Below are positions 11,421-23,375 of a stretch of 64,000 nt of DNA, piece after piece (within the stretch, counting starts at the first letter, position 1; each line of letters begins with the position of its first letter). The DNA is from Vandiemenella viatica (lineage: Eukaryota; Arthropoda; Insecta; Orthoptera; Morabidae): the NCBI GenBank assembly GCA_031002005.1, contig JARYHS010013631.1, forward strand, positions 65,283,832-65,347,831, read 5' to 3'. Below the pieces are notes generated by a model. That model made no database searches. It saw only the letters and a program-made list of their open reading frames with translations, and was not told the origin of the DNA. The translations under genes were made by a program, and so were the position numbers.

Positions 11421-11520
11421 TTCGCGTAGCTCAGGTGATAGAACAAATGTTTGTGGCTACAATTTCCTGTGATGCCTATGACTTTTTCGAATTTGAACGT
11501 CCGCAAACCTTCTCTTCATT
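11421..11520 (+). mobile_element. Degenerate SINE-C head (unit 1), twin near 17870-17970
   Basis: ggacgttcgcgtagctcagg then tgatagaac resembles the D-arm and A-box part of the SINE-C copy at 52709 (gtggccgcgtagctcaggtg). The rest is too diverged to align by eye. It could instead be a tRNA remnant of other origin. Confidence 0.4.
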
Positions 11521-12270
11521 CCTCCTCCCCTCTCGATGACTATTCAACCTCCTATTCAATGGGTGCAAATGGGGGTAAGGAGTTCAAAAAGTGGTAGTGA
11601 TCATTACGTAAGAGGTCCGGTAAGTGGGGAGACGGACCTCTACCTCCACGAATCGTTTCAACAAGGGCATCGGAATGTGTGGTCATCTACACCAGTGTTG
11701 TCTCTTAACTTCGTCTGACTCATCATCTAAAGATGGTTGCGAATGAGGGGGAACCTACAAGTGGCGGTGCAGTCTATTGAAGCATGGCATTTGGGTTTAG
11801 AATCCAAGTCGCAAACTTTATTGCATCCAGCAGACAGTCTCAACTCTTTGTTCACACAGAATTTATTTAACATTTTCACATTGCATTAAAAAAGTCCTAA
11901 TAAGACTATATCGAATATTGAAGCAGTATTAGTGCTTATTAAAAGAATGGCAAAGAGTGTAACCAAAAACCGCGTACGCACAGCAATGGTGGAATGCCAT
12001 TAGTAAATCAAATTCTGAATGTTGCCAAAGAATATTGTTAGGAGATAATATACAATAGTATATTGTGTGCTCATGCTCAGCTAAAAGATTGAAAATAAAG
12101 ATTGAAAATGGATGTAATCCGTCTTGCAGGGAACTGATTGAGAGCATGGAGAAGAAGCGTAAAGATTCTTGTTTTCATATTATCATTATTTGCAGACTAT
12201 ACAACCAGATTCAGTATTGTAATTTTCTTAATGTGGCATATAGTAGTATATTCCTATGACAATGTTCAGA

Positions 12271-13270
12271 NNNNNNNNNNNNNNNNNNNNNNNNNNNNNN
12301 NNNNNNNNNNNNNNNNNNNNNNNNNNNNNNNNNNNNNNNNNNNNNNNNNNNNNNNNNNNNNNNNNNNNNNNNNNNNNNNNNNNNNNNNNNNNNNNNNNNN
12401 NNNNNNNNNNNNNNNNNNNNNNNNNNNNNNNNNNNNNNNNNNNNNNNNNNNNNNNNNNNNNNNNNNNNNNNNNNNNNNNNNNNNNNNNNNNNNNNNNNNN
12501 NNNNNNNNNNNNNNNNNNNNNNNNNNNNNNNNNNNNNNNNNNNNNNNNNNNNNNNNNNNNNNNNNNNNNNNNNNNNNNNNNNNNNNNNNNNNNNNNNNNN
12601 NNNNNNNNNNNNNNNNNNNNNNNNNNNNNNNNNNNNNNNNNNNNNNNNNNNNNNNNNNNNNNNNNNNNNNNNNNNNNNNNNNNNNNNNNNNNNNNNNNNN
12701 NNNNNNNNNNNNNNNNNNNNNNNNNNNNNNNNNNNNNNNNNNNNNNNNNNNNNNNNNNNNNNNNNNNNNNNNNNNNNNNNNNNNNNNNNNNNNNNNNNNN
12801 NNNNNNNNNNNNNNNNNNNNNNNNNNNNNNNNNNNNNNNNNNNNNNNNNNNNNNNNNNNNNNNNNNNNNNNNNNNNNNNNNNNNNNNNNNNNNNNNNNNN
12901 NNNNNNNNNNNNNNNNNNNNNNNNNNNNNNNNNNNNNNNNNNNNNNNNNNNNNNNNNNNNNNNNNNNNNNNNNNNNNNNNNNNNNNNNNNNNNNNNNNNN
13001 NNNNNNNNNNNNNNNNNNNNNNNNNNNNNNNNNNNNNNNNNNNNNNNNNNNNNNNNNNNNNNNNNNNNNNNNNNNNNNNNNNNNNNNNNNNNNNNNNNNN
13101 NNNNNNNNNNNNNNNNNNNNNNNNNNNNNNNNNNNNNNNNNNNNNNNNNNNNNNNNNNNNNNNNNNNNNNNNNNNNNNNNNNNNNNNNNNNNNNNNNNNN
13201 NNNNNNNNNNNNNNNNNNNNNNNNNNNNNNNNNNNNNNNNNNNNNNNNNNNNNNNNNNNNNNNNNNNNNN
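12271..13270. other. Assembly gap (1,000 N)
   Basis: Exactly 1,000 unknown bases between the two copies of the duplicated block. The round number suggests a placeholder, not a measured length. It hides the right end of unit 1 and the left end of unit 2. Apparent open frames running through the Ns are artefacts. Confidence 0.98.
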
Positions 13271-15810
13271 CATCCTTCATATCCTGTGCTTACCTCTTCA
13301 TTTCTACATACCCCTTACAACCCGCGTCCTCAATTATCTGCTTCATATATTCTAATCTCTGTCTTCTTCTGCAGTTCTTACCTTCGACTGTTCCCTCCAC
13401 TAACAAATTAACCAATCCAGCATGTCTCAAAATATGACCTACCAGCCTGTCTCTTCTTTCTGTAAGCTTCTACCACAAACTTCTTTTCTCACCCATCATT
13501 TCCAAAACTCGTTCATTTCTTACTTTCTCAGTCCACTTAATTTTCAGCATTCTTCTGTAGCACCACATTTCAAAAGCTTCAATTTTCCAATTTTCTTTAT
13601 TTCCTGTACTCCTAAAGTCCATGTTTCGCTACCATAAAGTGCTGTGCTCCGTACAAAGAGTTTTAAAAAGTTCTTTTTAATTCCTAGATCAATATCTGAA
13701 ACTAAAAGGTTTCTCTTTTTCTTGAAGGCTCTTTTTGCTAGTGCTATTCTTCTTTTAACATCATTCCTGATTCGGCCATCGGTTGTAATTTTGCTTCCCA
13801 AGTAACAGAACTCACTTCTCCTATTGCATCCGATCCTATTTTTATATTTAATCTACTAGTATTGGTATCATTTCTGCTACATTTCATCACTTTTGTCTTA
13901 CTTTGTTTTATATTCAGTCCAAAATCATCCTTCAGTATTCTGTTCATGCCATTCAATAACTTCTCAATATCCTCAGCCCCCTCTTCTAACAAGACAATGT
14001 CATCAGCAAATCGTAGCATACTGATTTTTTTCTCCCTTAAAACTTATGACACATGGAAATTTTTCTTTGACTTTCTTCATTGCTTCTTCTACATACAAGT
14101 TGAATATTAACGGGGATAGCCTACAACCTTGTCTCACACCCTTTTTAACTGAAGCATGTCTCTCGTGATTCTCTACTTTTATTACAGCCACTTGATTCTT
14201 ATATAGTTTATAGAGTATTCTGACCTGACCTGACTTCTTTAAAATTTTGAACATCTTATCCCACTTAAAATTATCAAAAGCTTTTTTAAATCAACAAATG
14301 CCATAAAAGTATCTTCGTTTTTCTTCATCCGCCCTTCAAGTATTAATCTTAAAGACAGAATTGCTTCCCTTGTACCGCGATTTTTCCTAAACCCAAACTG
14401 ATCTTCACCTACTATCTCTTCAACTACCCTTTACATCTTTCTGTATATTATTCTGGTCAGTAATGTTTAAGCATGTGATGTTAGACTAATGGTGCGATAA
14501 TTCTCACATTTGTCAGCTTGTGCTTTCTTTGTAAGTGTGAAGATGATATTTTTATTAAAATCAGTTGGAATTTCTCCTGTTTCAAAATTTTTGATATCAG
14601 CTTGAATAATCTTTCGATTCCTTCCTCTCCTAGGGATTTAAGAAGTTCTGCAGGGATCTCATCAATTCCAGCTGCCTTATTTGCTTTCATGTCATTCAGA
14701 GCTTTATTAAATTCTGTCCTCAAAACAGGATCTCCTAAGTCATCAATGTCGACATCACCTTCCTTTTCCATTACACTATTGTAAAATTCATTTCCATCAT
14801 ACAGTTTCTCGATGTATTCCTTCCATCGGTTAGCTCTATCGAATGAGCTTAAAAGAGGTTTCCCATCTGCAGCTTTAATATGATTGTTTCAGTTTATTCA
14901 CTTCCAGTTCTGCTTATACTGCTTCCTTATTCGCTTAAATTTCAGCCTACACTTCATTATTATCAAATTATGATCAGAGGCTAGTCTGCTCCTGGGTACG
15001 CTTTACAGTCTTTCACAAAATTCTAGCAACCTGCTTCCTCGCTCTTTTCTTTCTCCTAGACCAAAACTTCCTACAGTATTGCCTCTTTTCCTTCTCCCAC
15101 TATTGCATTCCAGTCACCCATGATTATTAGATTTTCCTCCCCGTTCACATATTGGATTAATTCTTCAATTTCAGCGTATATTTTTTCTATTTGTTCGTCA
15201 TCTTCCTGTGACGTTGGCATATACATTTGTACTAATGTGGTTGTTTCTAACCTCATCAAAATAATCCTGTCACTAAACTGTTCATAATAACTCACCCGTT
15301 TCCCTACTTTCTTGTTCATTACAAATCCTGCACCAGTGACTCCATTGACAGCTTGTGTGCTAATTATCCTGTGTTCCCTAGACCAGAAATCCTGTGCGTC
15401 CTTCCATTTAATCTCACTAATCCCAACAACATCTAACTTAAGTTGTTCCATCTCCCTTTTTAATTTTTCTAACCTACCTGCCCTATTCAGACTTCTCCGA
15501 CTCGTAGAATGTTTCTATCAATTCTGATGACTCCTCCCTGAGCAGTCCCCACCCGATTGGGGGACTATTTTACCTCCAGAATATTTTACCCAGGATGAAT
15601 CCATCATAATATATGTAATTTGATAGATTTTCATGTCCTCGAGATACCCTTTGGGTCTTTAATGCAGTGGTTTCTCGTTGCCTTCTGCATCCCCATGCCG
15701 TTGGTCATTTCTGATTCATCCGCCTTTAGGGGCCGTTTCCAACCCCAAGGGCAAGAGGGTGCAAGAACCGCTCCCCACAGGAAAAGCATTCTCTCTCATA
15801 GGCCATAGTT
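13271..15810 (-). pseudogene. RTE-like LINE, copy 2 (deleted and frameshifted)
   Basis: Same LINE as at 6190-9350, read right to left. Endonuclease start MEQLKLDVVGISEIKWKDAQ at 15451 with MGDWNAIVGEG (the canonical Asn kept); RT pieces KANKAAGIDEIPAELL at 14700, KKGVRQGCRLSPLIFNLY near 14110, catalytic FADDIVLL near 14000 (both Asp kept, unlike copy 1), then the connection region at 13801-13544. Two deletions relative to copy 1: about 400 bp (copy 1 7834-8237) removing the linker and about 140 bp (copy 1 8367-8508) in the endonuclease end. Extra frameshifts. The 3' end is lost in the gap. Not functional. Confidence 0.9.
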
Positions 15811-16635
15811 GAATTTAGTTTCTTCTCTAATCTCTCTTCAACTGTGTCGTAAGGAAACATAAAACAAATCAGCCAGCACCCACTTGGTATTCGGAAAAAT
15901 TAATATACTTCTAAAATTTGCAGTTGTTACATATTTCAAATATTCTTTGTTATCGCTAAATTGACAAAGGTCACTATATCTTTCTTAACGCCGGAGTTAT
16001 AACGAATAACGAAAATATTTCACTCATGGTTTCTAGCCTACAATTTCTGGGATAGCATTACAAAAATAAGATAAAGGTAGTAGATCACACCATGAAATAT
16101 AAAGGATTAGTTAATTTGTTAGTAGATATGTTAGGCTCAAAGACCGAAAACGCTCATTGAGCGAATAAACGACCAAAACGCGTTCTGGTTTCTTGAAAAT
16201 AGCCACAACAAGTGTTCATGACGAATCTGTCCAGAGTGCATTTAATGAATATGATTCTTCCTATCCGTCGCGTTATAAGCGTCTAAAAAAACAGGAACGG
16301 AGAACTCTTAGCATGGTTGGCACAGCGTTTTGGTAAGAGACAAAAGCATCTGCTCCTCAACACTTCTGACAGACGGAAGGAAAAATATTTCCTGGGAATA
16401 ACAACCACGAACTGATAAGCAACAGTCTCACGTCAGATTGTCATGAAACTATTGTGCACGACGATGCAACATCTGCTGTCCACGACGTCGGAATCCTGAT
16501 ACGACTTCTCGTCACCTTTCGGAATACCTATCATTATTCGGGAATGGGTGTTTTTAGCACAGTTATGATTCCTACACGGTGTGGAAACTATGTGAAACCT
16601 GCTGATACACTGAAGAAATTACTACATACGAGCCG

Positions 16636-16745
16636 TATCATTTAGTCCAGGCGTTCGGGAGGATCTGGGTTCGATTCAATATCCAATCCTTCCTCGGAAA
16701 CACTCCAGATGAATGTTGGAACAATGTGTTCACAAGGATGGTGAT
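16636..16745 (+). mobile_element. Degenerate SINE-A (unit 2)
   Basis: Counterpart of 10240-10345: ggcgttcgggaggatctggg, ttcgattcaa, cactccagatgaatg. Ends in tgttcacaagg and an extra ~50 bp segment that unit 1 lacks. Confidence 0.6.
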
Positions 16746-16895
16746 GGATATGCTTCCTGTTTCTTGTCTATCATCCTTCATCGACTATGATGACATCGCA
16801 ATGCTTCCAACATGCGTATTTGTTAAAAAGAATTAAGTTGAAATCTAAGAAAATTGATCAATTATTGTAATTTTGTAGTAGTATCAAACACAATC

Positions 16896-17120
16896 TGCCT
16901 CGTGGCCTCACATGGTTACGGTGCTTACACGGGGATAGTTGCTCCGAGTCCAGGTGATGGAAAAAATTTCGACATCAGCATTTGGCCGCCAGGATAGGAG
17001 AGGTGGTTGTGCGCAATATCTAGTCACCAGACTGTGCACCAAAGTCCTGGGCTAAACCTCTCCTTAGTGCGTATGGAGTGAGGGTATACGACTGTTGATG
17101 TGATTCGTACGTCGCATGTC
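16896..17120 (+). mobile_element. SINE-D copy (unit 2)
   Basis: tRNA-like head cctcgtggcctcacatggtt, B-box-like ctccgagtcca, core aatttcgacatcagcatttg, then ggataggagaggtggttgtg and ctagtcaccagactgtgcac. The last two blocks match the two sides of the SINE-D copy at 57665-58350, which is split there by a SINE-A. The 17120-17368 sequence, also absent from unit 1, has no assignment. Confidence 0.6.
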
Positions 17121-17465
17121 TTTCAGAAGAGTATGCCTGACTGGGCCAGAACTGCGTTTCACCCTCATCCTTCTTTCATTTCTCATCCATAATACTGAAC
17201 ACAATCACCATCACAGTCACCAACGACGAACACTGTCAAACTTGGGAAGTCGACGGAAAACCACTCCAATCCAACTTTACGGGACGTTTTTATGGGTGAC
17301 TAACAGCTTCCATGAACGTCCACGCCCGGATACATGGTATGGCATGCATTTTGACTTTTGTCCACACATGTGAGAAGTGTCATCGTTGATGTTCTATTGG
17401 GTCAGAGACACGTCTTTGACAGCTCACAATGTGAGGCCAATTTTTGCTGGAGAAACATCCCTCTC

Positions 17466-17490
17466 TTTGTGTGTGTGTGTGTGTGTGTGT
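17466..17490. repeat. (GT)n microsatellite
   Basis: About 12 GT units; the same site in unit 1 (near 11020) has only five, a clear length difference between the two blocks. Confidence 0.9.
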
Positions 17491-18708
17491 GTATCTTGGA
17501 CAATTTATAAGTCACCTGGGTGTCACTAAAAGGCTGCCTGCCTTATATTATAATGCAATACATTCCAGTTCGGCTGTCGTATAAATACCTTAATCGACAC
17601 TTGGGTGGAGTGCAGCATCCGCGTCACATCACGACCGCTATAACAAGCTGAGAACTTCACACACAGATTGAACTGCAAAATATGGCCCTACTACAACTTC
17701 TTGTGGTACTGGTACTGGTACTGAGAACAACTTTACAAACAGATCGTGCTCTATGGCAGAGGTTTGCGGTTCATGAATCATCCACAGTATTATGAAAGCC
17801 TTGACTGCTAGAATTTATAAGTACTTCACAAGTGTTTATTGAGCACTAAACCAACTTACATAAGCAGAAGGGACGTTCGCGTATCTCAGGTGGTAGAGGA
17901 AATTTTTGTGGCTTCAATTCCTTATGATACCTACGACCGTTTCGAATTTGAACGTCCATAAGGTTTCTCTTCATCCCTACTCCTCTCTCGATGATTATTC
18001 AACCTCCTATTCAACGAGGGTGCAAATGGGGGTAAGAAGGTCGAAAAGTGGTAGTGATTATTAAGAGGTCCGGTAAGTGGGGAGACGAATCTCTACCTCC
18101 ACGAATGGTTTCCATCAAGGGCATCAGTGTTGTCTCTTAACTTCATGTGACTCATCATCTGAAGATGGTTGCGAAACAGGTATAACCTACGAGTGGGGGT
18201 GCAGTCTATTGAAGCATGGCATTCGGGTTTGGAATCCAAGTCGCAAACTTTATTGCGTCCAGCAGACAGTCTCAACTCTTTGTTCACACAGAATTTATTT
18301 AACATTTTCACATTGCACTAAAAAAGCCCTAGTAAGGCAATATATGGAATATTGAAGCAGATTAGTACCAATTAAAAGAATGGCAAAGACTGTAATCAAA
18401 TGTCACGTACGCACAACAATGGTGGAGTGCTATTAGTAAATCAAATTTTGAATGTTTCAAAAGAATATTGTAAGGAGATAATATATAACACTATATTGTG
18501 TGCTCAGCTAAAAGATTTAAAATGGATGTCATCCGTCTTGCAGGAAACTGATTGAGAGCACGGAGAAGAAGCGTAGGCTACAGATTCTTTTTTAATATCA
18601 AACTATATAGCCAGCTTCAGTATTGTAATTTTCTTAATGTGGCATATAGTAGTGTATTGCTTTGACAATGTGCAGAGTACATAGAACGAGTCACAATACT
18701 TAATAATT

Positions 18709-19005
18709 ATAATTCCGTGTGGCGTAATGTCCTGGAGACAGGGTTTCTATTCGCTGCGCTTTCCACCCCTGTCGTAGCCGCCTCAACCTAACCAGGTAGT
18801 CCTACCGGGTACATGGTACCTACAGTTTAACGCGGAATCCGAACCACAGAAGCGTTCTGGCATACTTCACATTATACAGCAAGCTGTGCCAGAGGTGAAG
18901 GCCGGATTAAGGGCCTACGAAAATCCCCGCCGATACAGGGATTCGAACCGGAGATATTTCGATCCGCAGTCAGATACCTTAACCGCTGAGCCACCAGACC
19001 TCTCT
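18709..19005 (-). mobile_element. SINE-B copy with target duplication
   Basis: On the minus strand: gaggtctggtggctcagcgg (tRNA-like head with A box), ccggttcgaatccctg (B box), ggattttcgtaggcccttaa, cttcacctctggcacagctt and a long body ending ggtggaaagcgcagcg and a cctgtctccaggac segment. Flanks are near repeats: acaatacttaat at 18693-18704 and acaacacttaat at 19006-19017. Second copy at 61564-61830 in the opposite orientation; a weaker one at 20020-20280. Non-coding; pol III transcription expected from the boxes. Confidence 0.88.
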
Positions 19006-19023
19006 ACAACACTTAATTATTAC

Positions 19024-20019
19024 CAGTCGTGACCGAAGAAACGCGAAGTCAGTGTACTTTAACAGAGGCAATTCAAGTTCAATCTACTCTATCCCCACTC
19101 CACTCCCCTTAGCCATACATACGAAGGGTAAATCGCCTACTTGACACAGTGATCAGCTCGGACAATTAGAAAGAAGGGGACGGTGAGGTGAGCAGCGGTA
19201 CTGGGGGAACACGACCTTGAGCCGCCAGATAGAAGTGAACAGAGTATAGAAACTACACTGCCAGAGCCTGCAGTGTGTTATGTAACCAGTTAACGACGGC
19301 GAAGTTCAACGCGCCGGGGTTCAAGTGCAGATCGCCTTACCCGACATCTTGATTACTGTCTTCGGGCGGTTTCTCACATCACCTGGAGCGGAGTTGAGCT
19401 CAATACCATTGTGCTTCCCTATATCCCTTATGGCAGTGATTTAACATGCTTTGCACCTGCTCCTTTGTTTACGTCATCATGTACACAACAAAAAACATCA
19501 CACTAACCTTAAGAACATCGTCCCTACTCACCTATCAGAATACAAATTTAGATGGAGAATAGACTCCATTTACGAGTGTGACTGTAATGGAATCTATTGT
19601 TAGACCTCATTTAACTTTTTCCATTTACGAATAATATGATTAACAGTCAAAATACTGCGCATGAAGGGAATACGCAGCTTTGATTGTAAAAAGTTAAAGT
19701 ACCGATTTCTTGTAGAGCGTCGAGGTGAACCTCCGGACAATTGTGGATCGAAACTTCGGCAGGGGATGTCCCCTACTGCGCTCGGCCAACTGGAGTTTGG
19801 CTGATATAAAGTATTGCAAATACTAATATTCAAAAACAAACTTATCCATTCCAGAAATTAGTCTTAATGAATAAATGCCTAATACACTGACCTGAATAAC
19901 TGTAAACAGAAATATTTACTCTGAATAGTGAACTCAGTCAATCTAGAATTTGAGACTACTACAAAAATATGCTCCGGGAATCTTGACAAAAAATTACCGA
20001 CAGTGGATTAATTAATGCC
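19024..20019. other. No gene recognised; one possible tRNA-like remnant
   Basis: 19285-19450 holds cgccggggttcaagtgcag, which could be a B box, followed by ggcggtttctcacatcacct. This hints at another SINE, but only one copy is visible. The rest is unassigned. Confidence 0.35.
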
Positions 20020-20280
20020 TCATTAGCGATCAGTAGTAAAACTTGTGACTGGGAGCTTCCCGGTTCCAATCCCCGTCTCGGCTGAGATTTTGAAAGGTTC
20101 TTAACCTGTCTTCTACCTCTGGCAACGCTTGCTGTGTATGTGTGAAAAGCGCTAGAATATTTCCGTAGTATGAATTCAATGATAAACTGTAGTAGATCCT
20201 TTATACCTAGTAGAGTTACCCAATTAAGTCAGGCACTACGAAAGTGGTGGATTGTTTAGCCGGTAAGAAGCTATGTCACC
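20020..20280 (+). mobile_element. SINE-B copy, degenerate
   Basis: B-box remnant cggttccaatccccg, then gagattttgaaaggttctta, cttctacctctggcaacgct and tgctgtgtatgtgtgaa follow the order of the SINE-B copy at 61564 but with many substitutions. The A-box part is unclear and no target duplication is visible. Confidence 0.65.
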
Positions 20281-20504
20281 CGGTAACGAATACTCACGAA
20301 AAAATTATTACTAATTACTACATTAGGCCAAAATTAGACAAGAAGTATTATACTACTGAAACTTGAAAAGACCGTAAATAGTAATAAAAATTCCCAATAT
20401 AATTTTTATGTAGATACCATTTAGTGTTTTTTTTAACAGCCGATTGGTTAATTAGCTCCAGGATATTGTACACCATCAACCGACTGCTTGGGTGGTTTCA
20501 TATT

Positions 20505-20630
20505 GGCAGCTCCGACGACGTTGTAGCCAACGCGCTGGTTTACGTTTCCGAAGGTCGCCGCTTCGAGTCGGGCTGGGGGTTCCGGTGGTTGTAATTGAGC
20601 ATGATGTTCGTCGTGTTATGTTGTTACTTG
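20505..20630 (+). mobile_element. tRNA-like repeat (SINE-E?), copy 1
   Basis: gtagccaacgcgctggttta (A-box-like), gccgcttcgagtcgggctgg (B-box-like), then ggttgtaattgagcatgatg and ttcgtcgtgt. A second, poorer copy is at 20940-21045 with the same order. This is a weak family call based on two short copies. Confidence 0.4.
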
Positions 20631-20919
20631 CGGACAGCTAACTATTAATGAACAATATATTCCTGTTGGTATATGAAGTTGACGACATAATTTTTTCATT
20701 CCCCATTACTTTTTTAATGAAGAAAAAAATAAAAGTGTAACAATTAAATATGTTTATTTTGCTATTTTTAGATGTGCATTAGAATAATGAATGTGAATAA
20801 TAATAAATTTAACAGTTTGATAGCTGAAATAGCTGTTCCATACGACCATAGTTTAATACGCTGACATTTTTCTTTATTTTTTTCTATGGTTTAACGTTCT
20901 GCCTTGGGCTTGGTTTATG

Positions 20920-20940
20920 CGGGGGGGGGGGGGGGAGGGG
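20920..20940. repeat. Poly-G tract
   Basis: About 15 consecutive G, then an A and four more G, abutting the tRNA-like repeat on its right. Confidence 0.9.
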
Positions 20941-21045
20941 CAATTAGCCGGCGTGGATAGAGTGATAGCTTAACATTTAGAGGATCGCCGATCCATTTCG
21001 AATTCGGGCATAGGTGGTTTTTAATTAAATATTATGATCGTATCA
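20940..21045 (+). mobile_element. tRNA-like repeat (SINE-E?), copy 2
   Basis: agccggcgtggatagagtga, ccatttcgaattcgggcata, ggtggtttttaattaaatat and tatgatcgtatc parallel copy 1 at 20505-20630 with substitutions and a shorter end. Confidence 0.4.
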
Positions 21046-23372
21046 TCAGTACTGTGGTATCCAATAACTTAATAACGTAATAAACTGTTAATTATATTTG
21101 TTAATGGATCCGAATATAATATAGTAGCTGGCTGCATGACCAAAAATCCAGAATGCTTACCTTTGATTAATTTTTATTTAAAGAAAAACACATGCGCCAG
21201 CGCTGGGACATATTATCGCCACCTATTTCAGAACTATGGTAGCTATTTTTTAATTGTATTTCATTCTGATGCACATAATGTAAACGAGTTCATAATTCCC
21301 CTACGTGCAATATAATTTCCAGTGGAAATGAAAACAGTATCTTACTCTTCTGCTTATGAAGCTCGAAACATATATAATCCACGAGATTATGATGTGGAAG
21401 GAAAAAAAACTCCCGTTAATTTTTAAGGAACTCCCTTTGAGTAACAATATTACAAAATATAAAACTTTGAGTCGGTGAAACAGAAAAGTTATACAGATTT
21501 AAAGTTTGAAACTTATTTCGATTAGCCAGTGGTCAATAACAGACGGACACACAGATGAACTATAGCAATTATGCTCCGTTTCCATTTGCGTATTGGCCCA
21601 TAAAAAACAGTTATCAGAACGGCCCATAAAGAGGAGTAAGAACCACTGTATATGTTCGCCATCTGCTGCATGCATCTTGTCAGGAAACACTAAAATGTTA
21701 TTTGCCCGGCATCTCTTACAGTCAGGTTTGCCAACTTATTTAAAAAAAAGTATATTTGTCTTTGTAACAGAATAATGAAAGAAAAAACCAATTTAGGCAT
21801 TTATTCCCTTGAGTAAATATTTTTTTCGTGCTTGCGAGACTAACGAATTATTTTTGGTTTCCTTTCAAAGTATGATAACTAGTACGACATTCTAAATCTA
21901 GATTTGTAAGTATATGAACAATTAATTTTTCAAGAGCTTCCCATTCCTAGAAATGTATATTTTATTAGAAATAAAGTATTTCAGCATACTTTATATTTAG
22001 GCTTCAGTCTACCGATCAGAAATTAAGTATGATTGGTATGGTTTGTAACCCTAGTTACAGTTATTATTCAGGATACCATTCCTATCTTGATTTTCTCGGC
22101 GTCTATAACAATGTTACATCTTCTAATGGGCTGCACCCTATCTTTCTTCCTCTCCTTGCCTTCGGCAGAAGAGCGTTTACTCTTTAGCTCCATTGGAGCT
22201 CTTACATCTGTTACAGTGCTTTATTGAAGATGGCAGTCCTACCTGTAGCTGTACAATGTTTCTCTCTGTGCTACAACAATGTTTTATAAGACAGATCTCT
22301 CCTACCTGTTGCAGACCGTGGGCAGAGTTGAGGAGCCGTCGTTGCTTGTCAGCGTCTGCCCGCCTACTGGAGTGACACCGGTTGCAGTTTCTCCAGAGCT
22401 GTCCTGGAGTCACGTGCTCGTTACTATGCTGAGCAGCTGGCGTCACCGTGCAGAACACGGGCGCCTCCACGACCGGTGCGGCAGCTGCCAAAAGCAGGTG
22501 TGCGCCTACCTCGCAAGATCGCTGATAGCACCGGAACTGAACAGACTGACGGCAAATTTAGAGGGATTTATGGAGTTATTAACAACCAGGGAATCCCTTA
22601 AAAATTTAGGGAATCCCCTTGTTATCATCAAAAAACGCAGATTAGACCACGACTTGTATTACAGTCTATTTACGAGCTTACATTTTCTTTATAATGTTAT
22701 CGATTTTTGCGTACCATCTTATCCTGTCATGCAAGTTGCCTAACGTTTACATCGTTGACTATTTTTACTTTGGCAGCTCCATCTGTTTCCTGCACTGCGT
22801 GGGGACTCTTTTGCAGCTGCCATGATTTTTGTTGCAGGCTTTCCTGTTTCGTCACTTCCCATTCTGTCGCTAACATGTTCGGATAAACAGTTCCGTCTCC
22901 TTATCATCCAGCCTATAATTTCGTCGCTATTTCAGCGTCCCCTTATTTCTTGGATGTACGATATGATGTCATATTGTTATTCCGGCCGTTTCCCATTTCG
23001 GTGGTTTCTGGTAGCCGTTTCGTTTTTACTGCGTTCGTTCTTGATTCGGTAGCATTTTTAAGAAAGGCTCGTGCAACAGCTTCATAAAACCATACTTCTG
23101 ATTCAGTTGTTGTTAAATTCAGTTTCAATTAGAAAGGAGTTTTTGGCTTAATTGACACATACTTGTTACTTAATTATTTCTACACCTAGCTATCTAAATG
23201 AGAGGAAGGAAGTTTATGGAAGTCTCAAAAAAAGAAGAGAACTAATGACTGGCCACAATTTAAGATATGCAGGTTTGGATATCTTGTAATGAAATAGTAC
23301 AACTGAAAGGTTTTTGGAGGAATACGAATATTAGAATGTGTGCTATGTTGTGATAGAGAGAACTAAATTTAC
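21046..23372. other. Long unassigned stretch with a GC-richer island
   Basis: 22270-22530 is clearly more GC-rich than its surroundings and is open on both strands: 22279-22743 plus (154 codons, Ser/Leu-rich first half, Arg/His in the middle, KKRRLDHD near the end) and 22177-22491 minus (104 codons, Ala/Val start then His/Cys-rich). I recognise no domain in either, and overlapping open frames suggest composition, not coding. An exon of an unknown gene is possible but unsupported. The rest is AT-rich without features. Confidence 0.35.
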
Positions 23373-23375
23373 TAA

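Larger units (their letters stand above)
6190..12270 (+). repeat. Duplicated block, unit 1 (direct repeat of 13271-18674)
   Basis: From the RTE copy onward, unit 1 aligns with unit 2 in the same order: RTE leader (9060-9360 with 15520-15830), the segment starting cataaaacaaatcagccagc (9391 and 15859), a degenerate SINE-A (10240 and 16636), a SINE-D head (10405 and 16896), the stretch starting gagaagtgtcatcgttgatg (10920 and 17370), and 11890-12270 with 18310-18674. Over the ~115 bp I compared from 9361 I counted three substitutions plus one small deletion. Large differences are two deletions in the unit 2 LINE and the exchange at 10505-10918. Unit 1 is cut off by the N gap. Confidence 0.9.
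13271..18674 (+). repeat. Duplicated block, unit 2
   Basis: Second copy of the block described at 6190-12270. Its similarity to unit 1 is visible up to about 18674, exactly where unit 1 runs into the gap, so the true end of the duplication is not known. Differences include LINE deletions, a SINE-D segment in place of the mariner fragment, a longer GT run and a ggtact triplet repeat at 17704-17724. Confidence 0.9.

Noticed and set aside
12138..13437. Open frames of several hundred codons across the N gap
   Set aside because: They consist of unknown bases; there is no sequence to translate.
22279..22743. 154-codon frame as a host gene
   Set aside because: No recognisable domain, an opposite-strand frame of similar openness, and no splice or promoter evidence.
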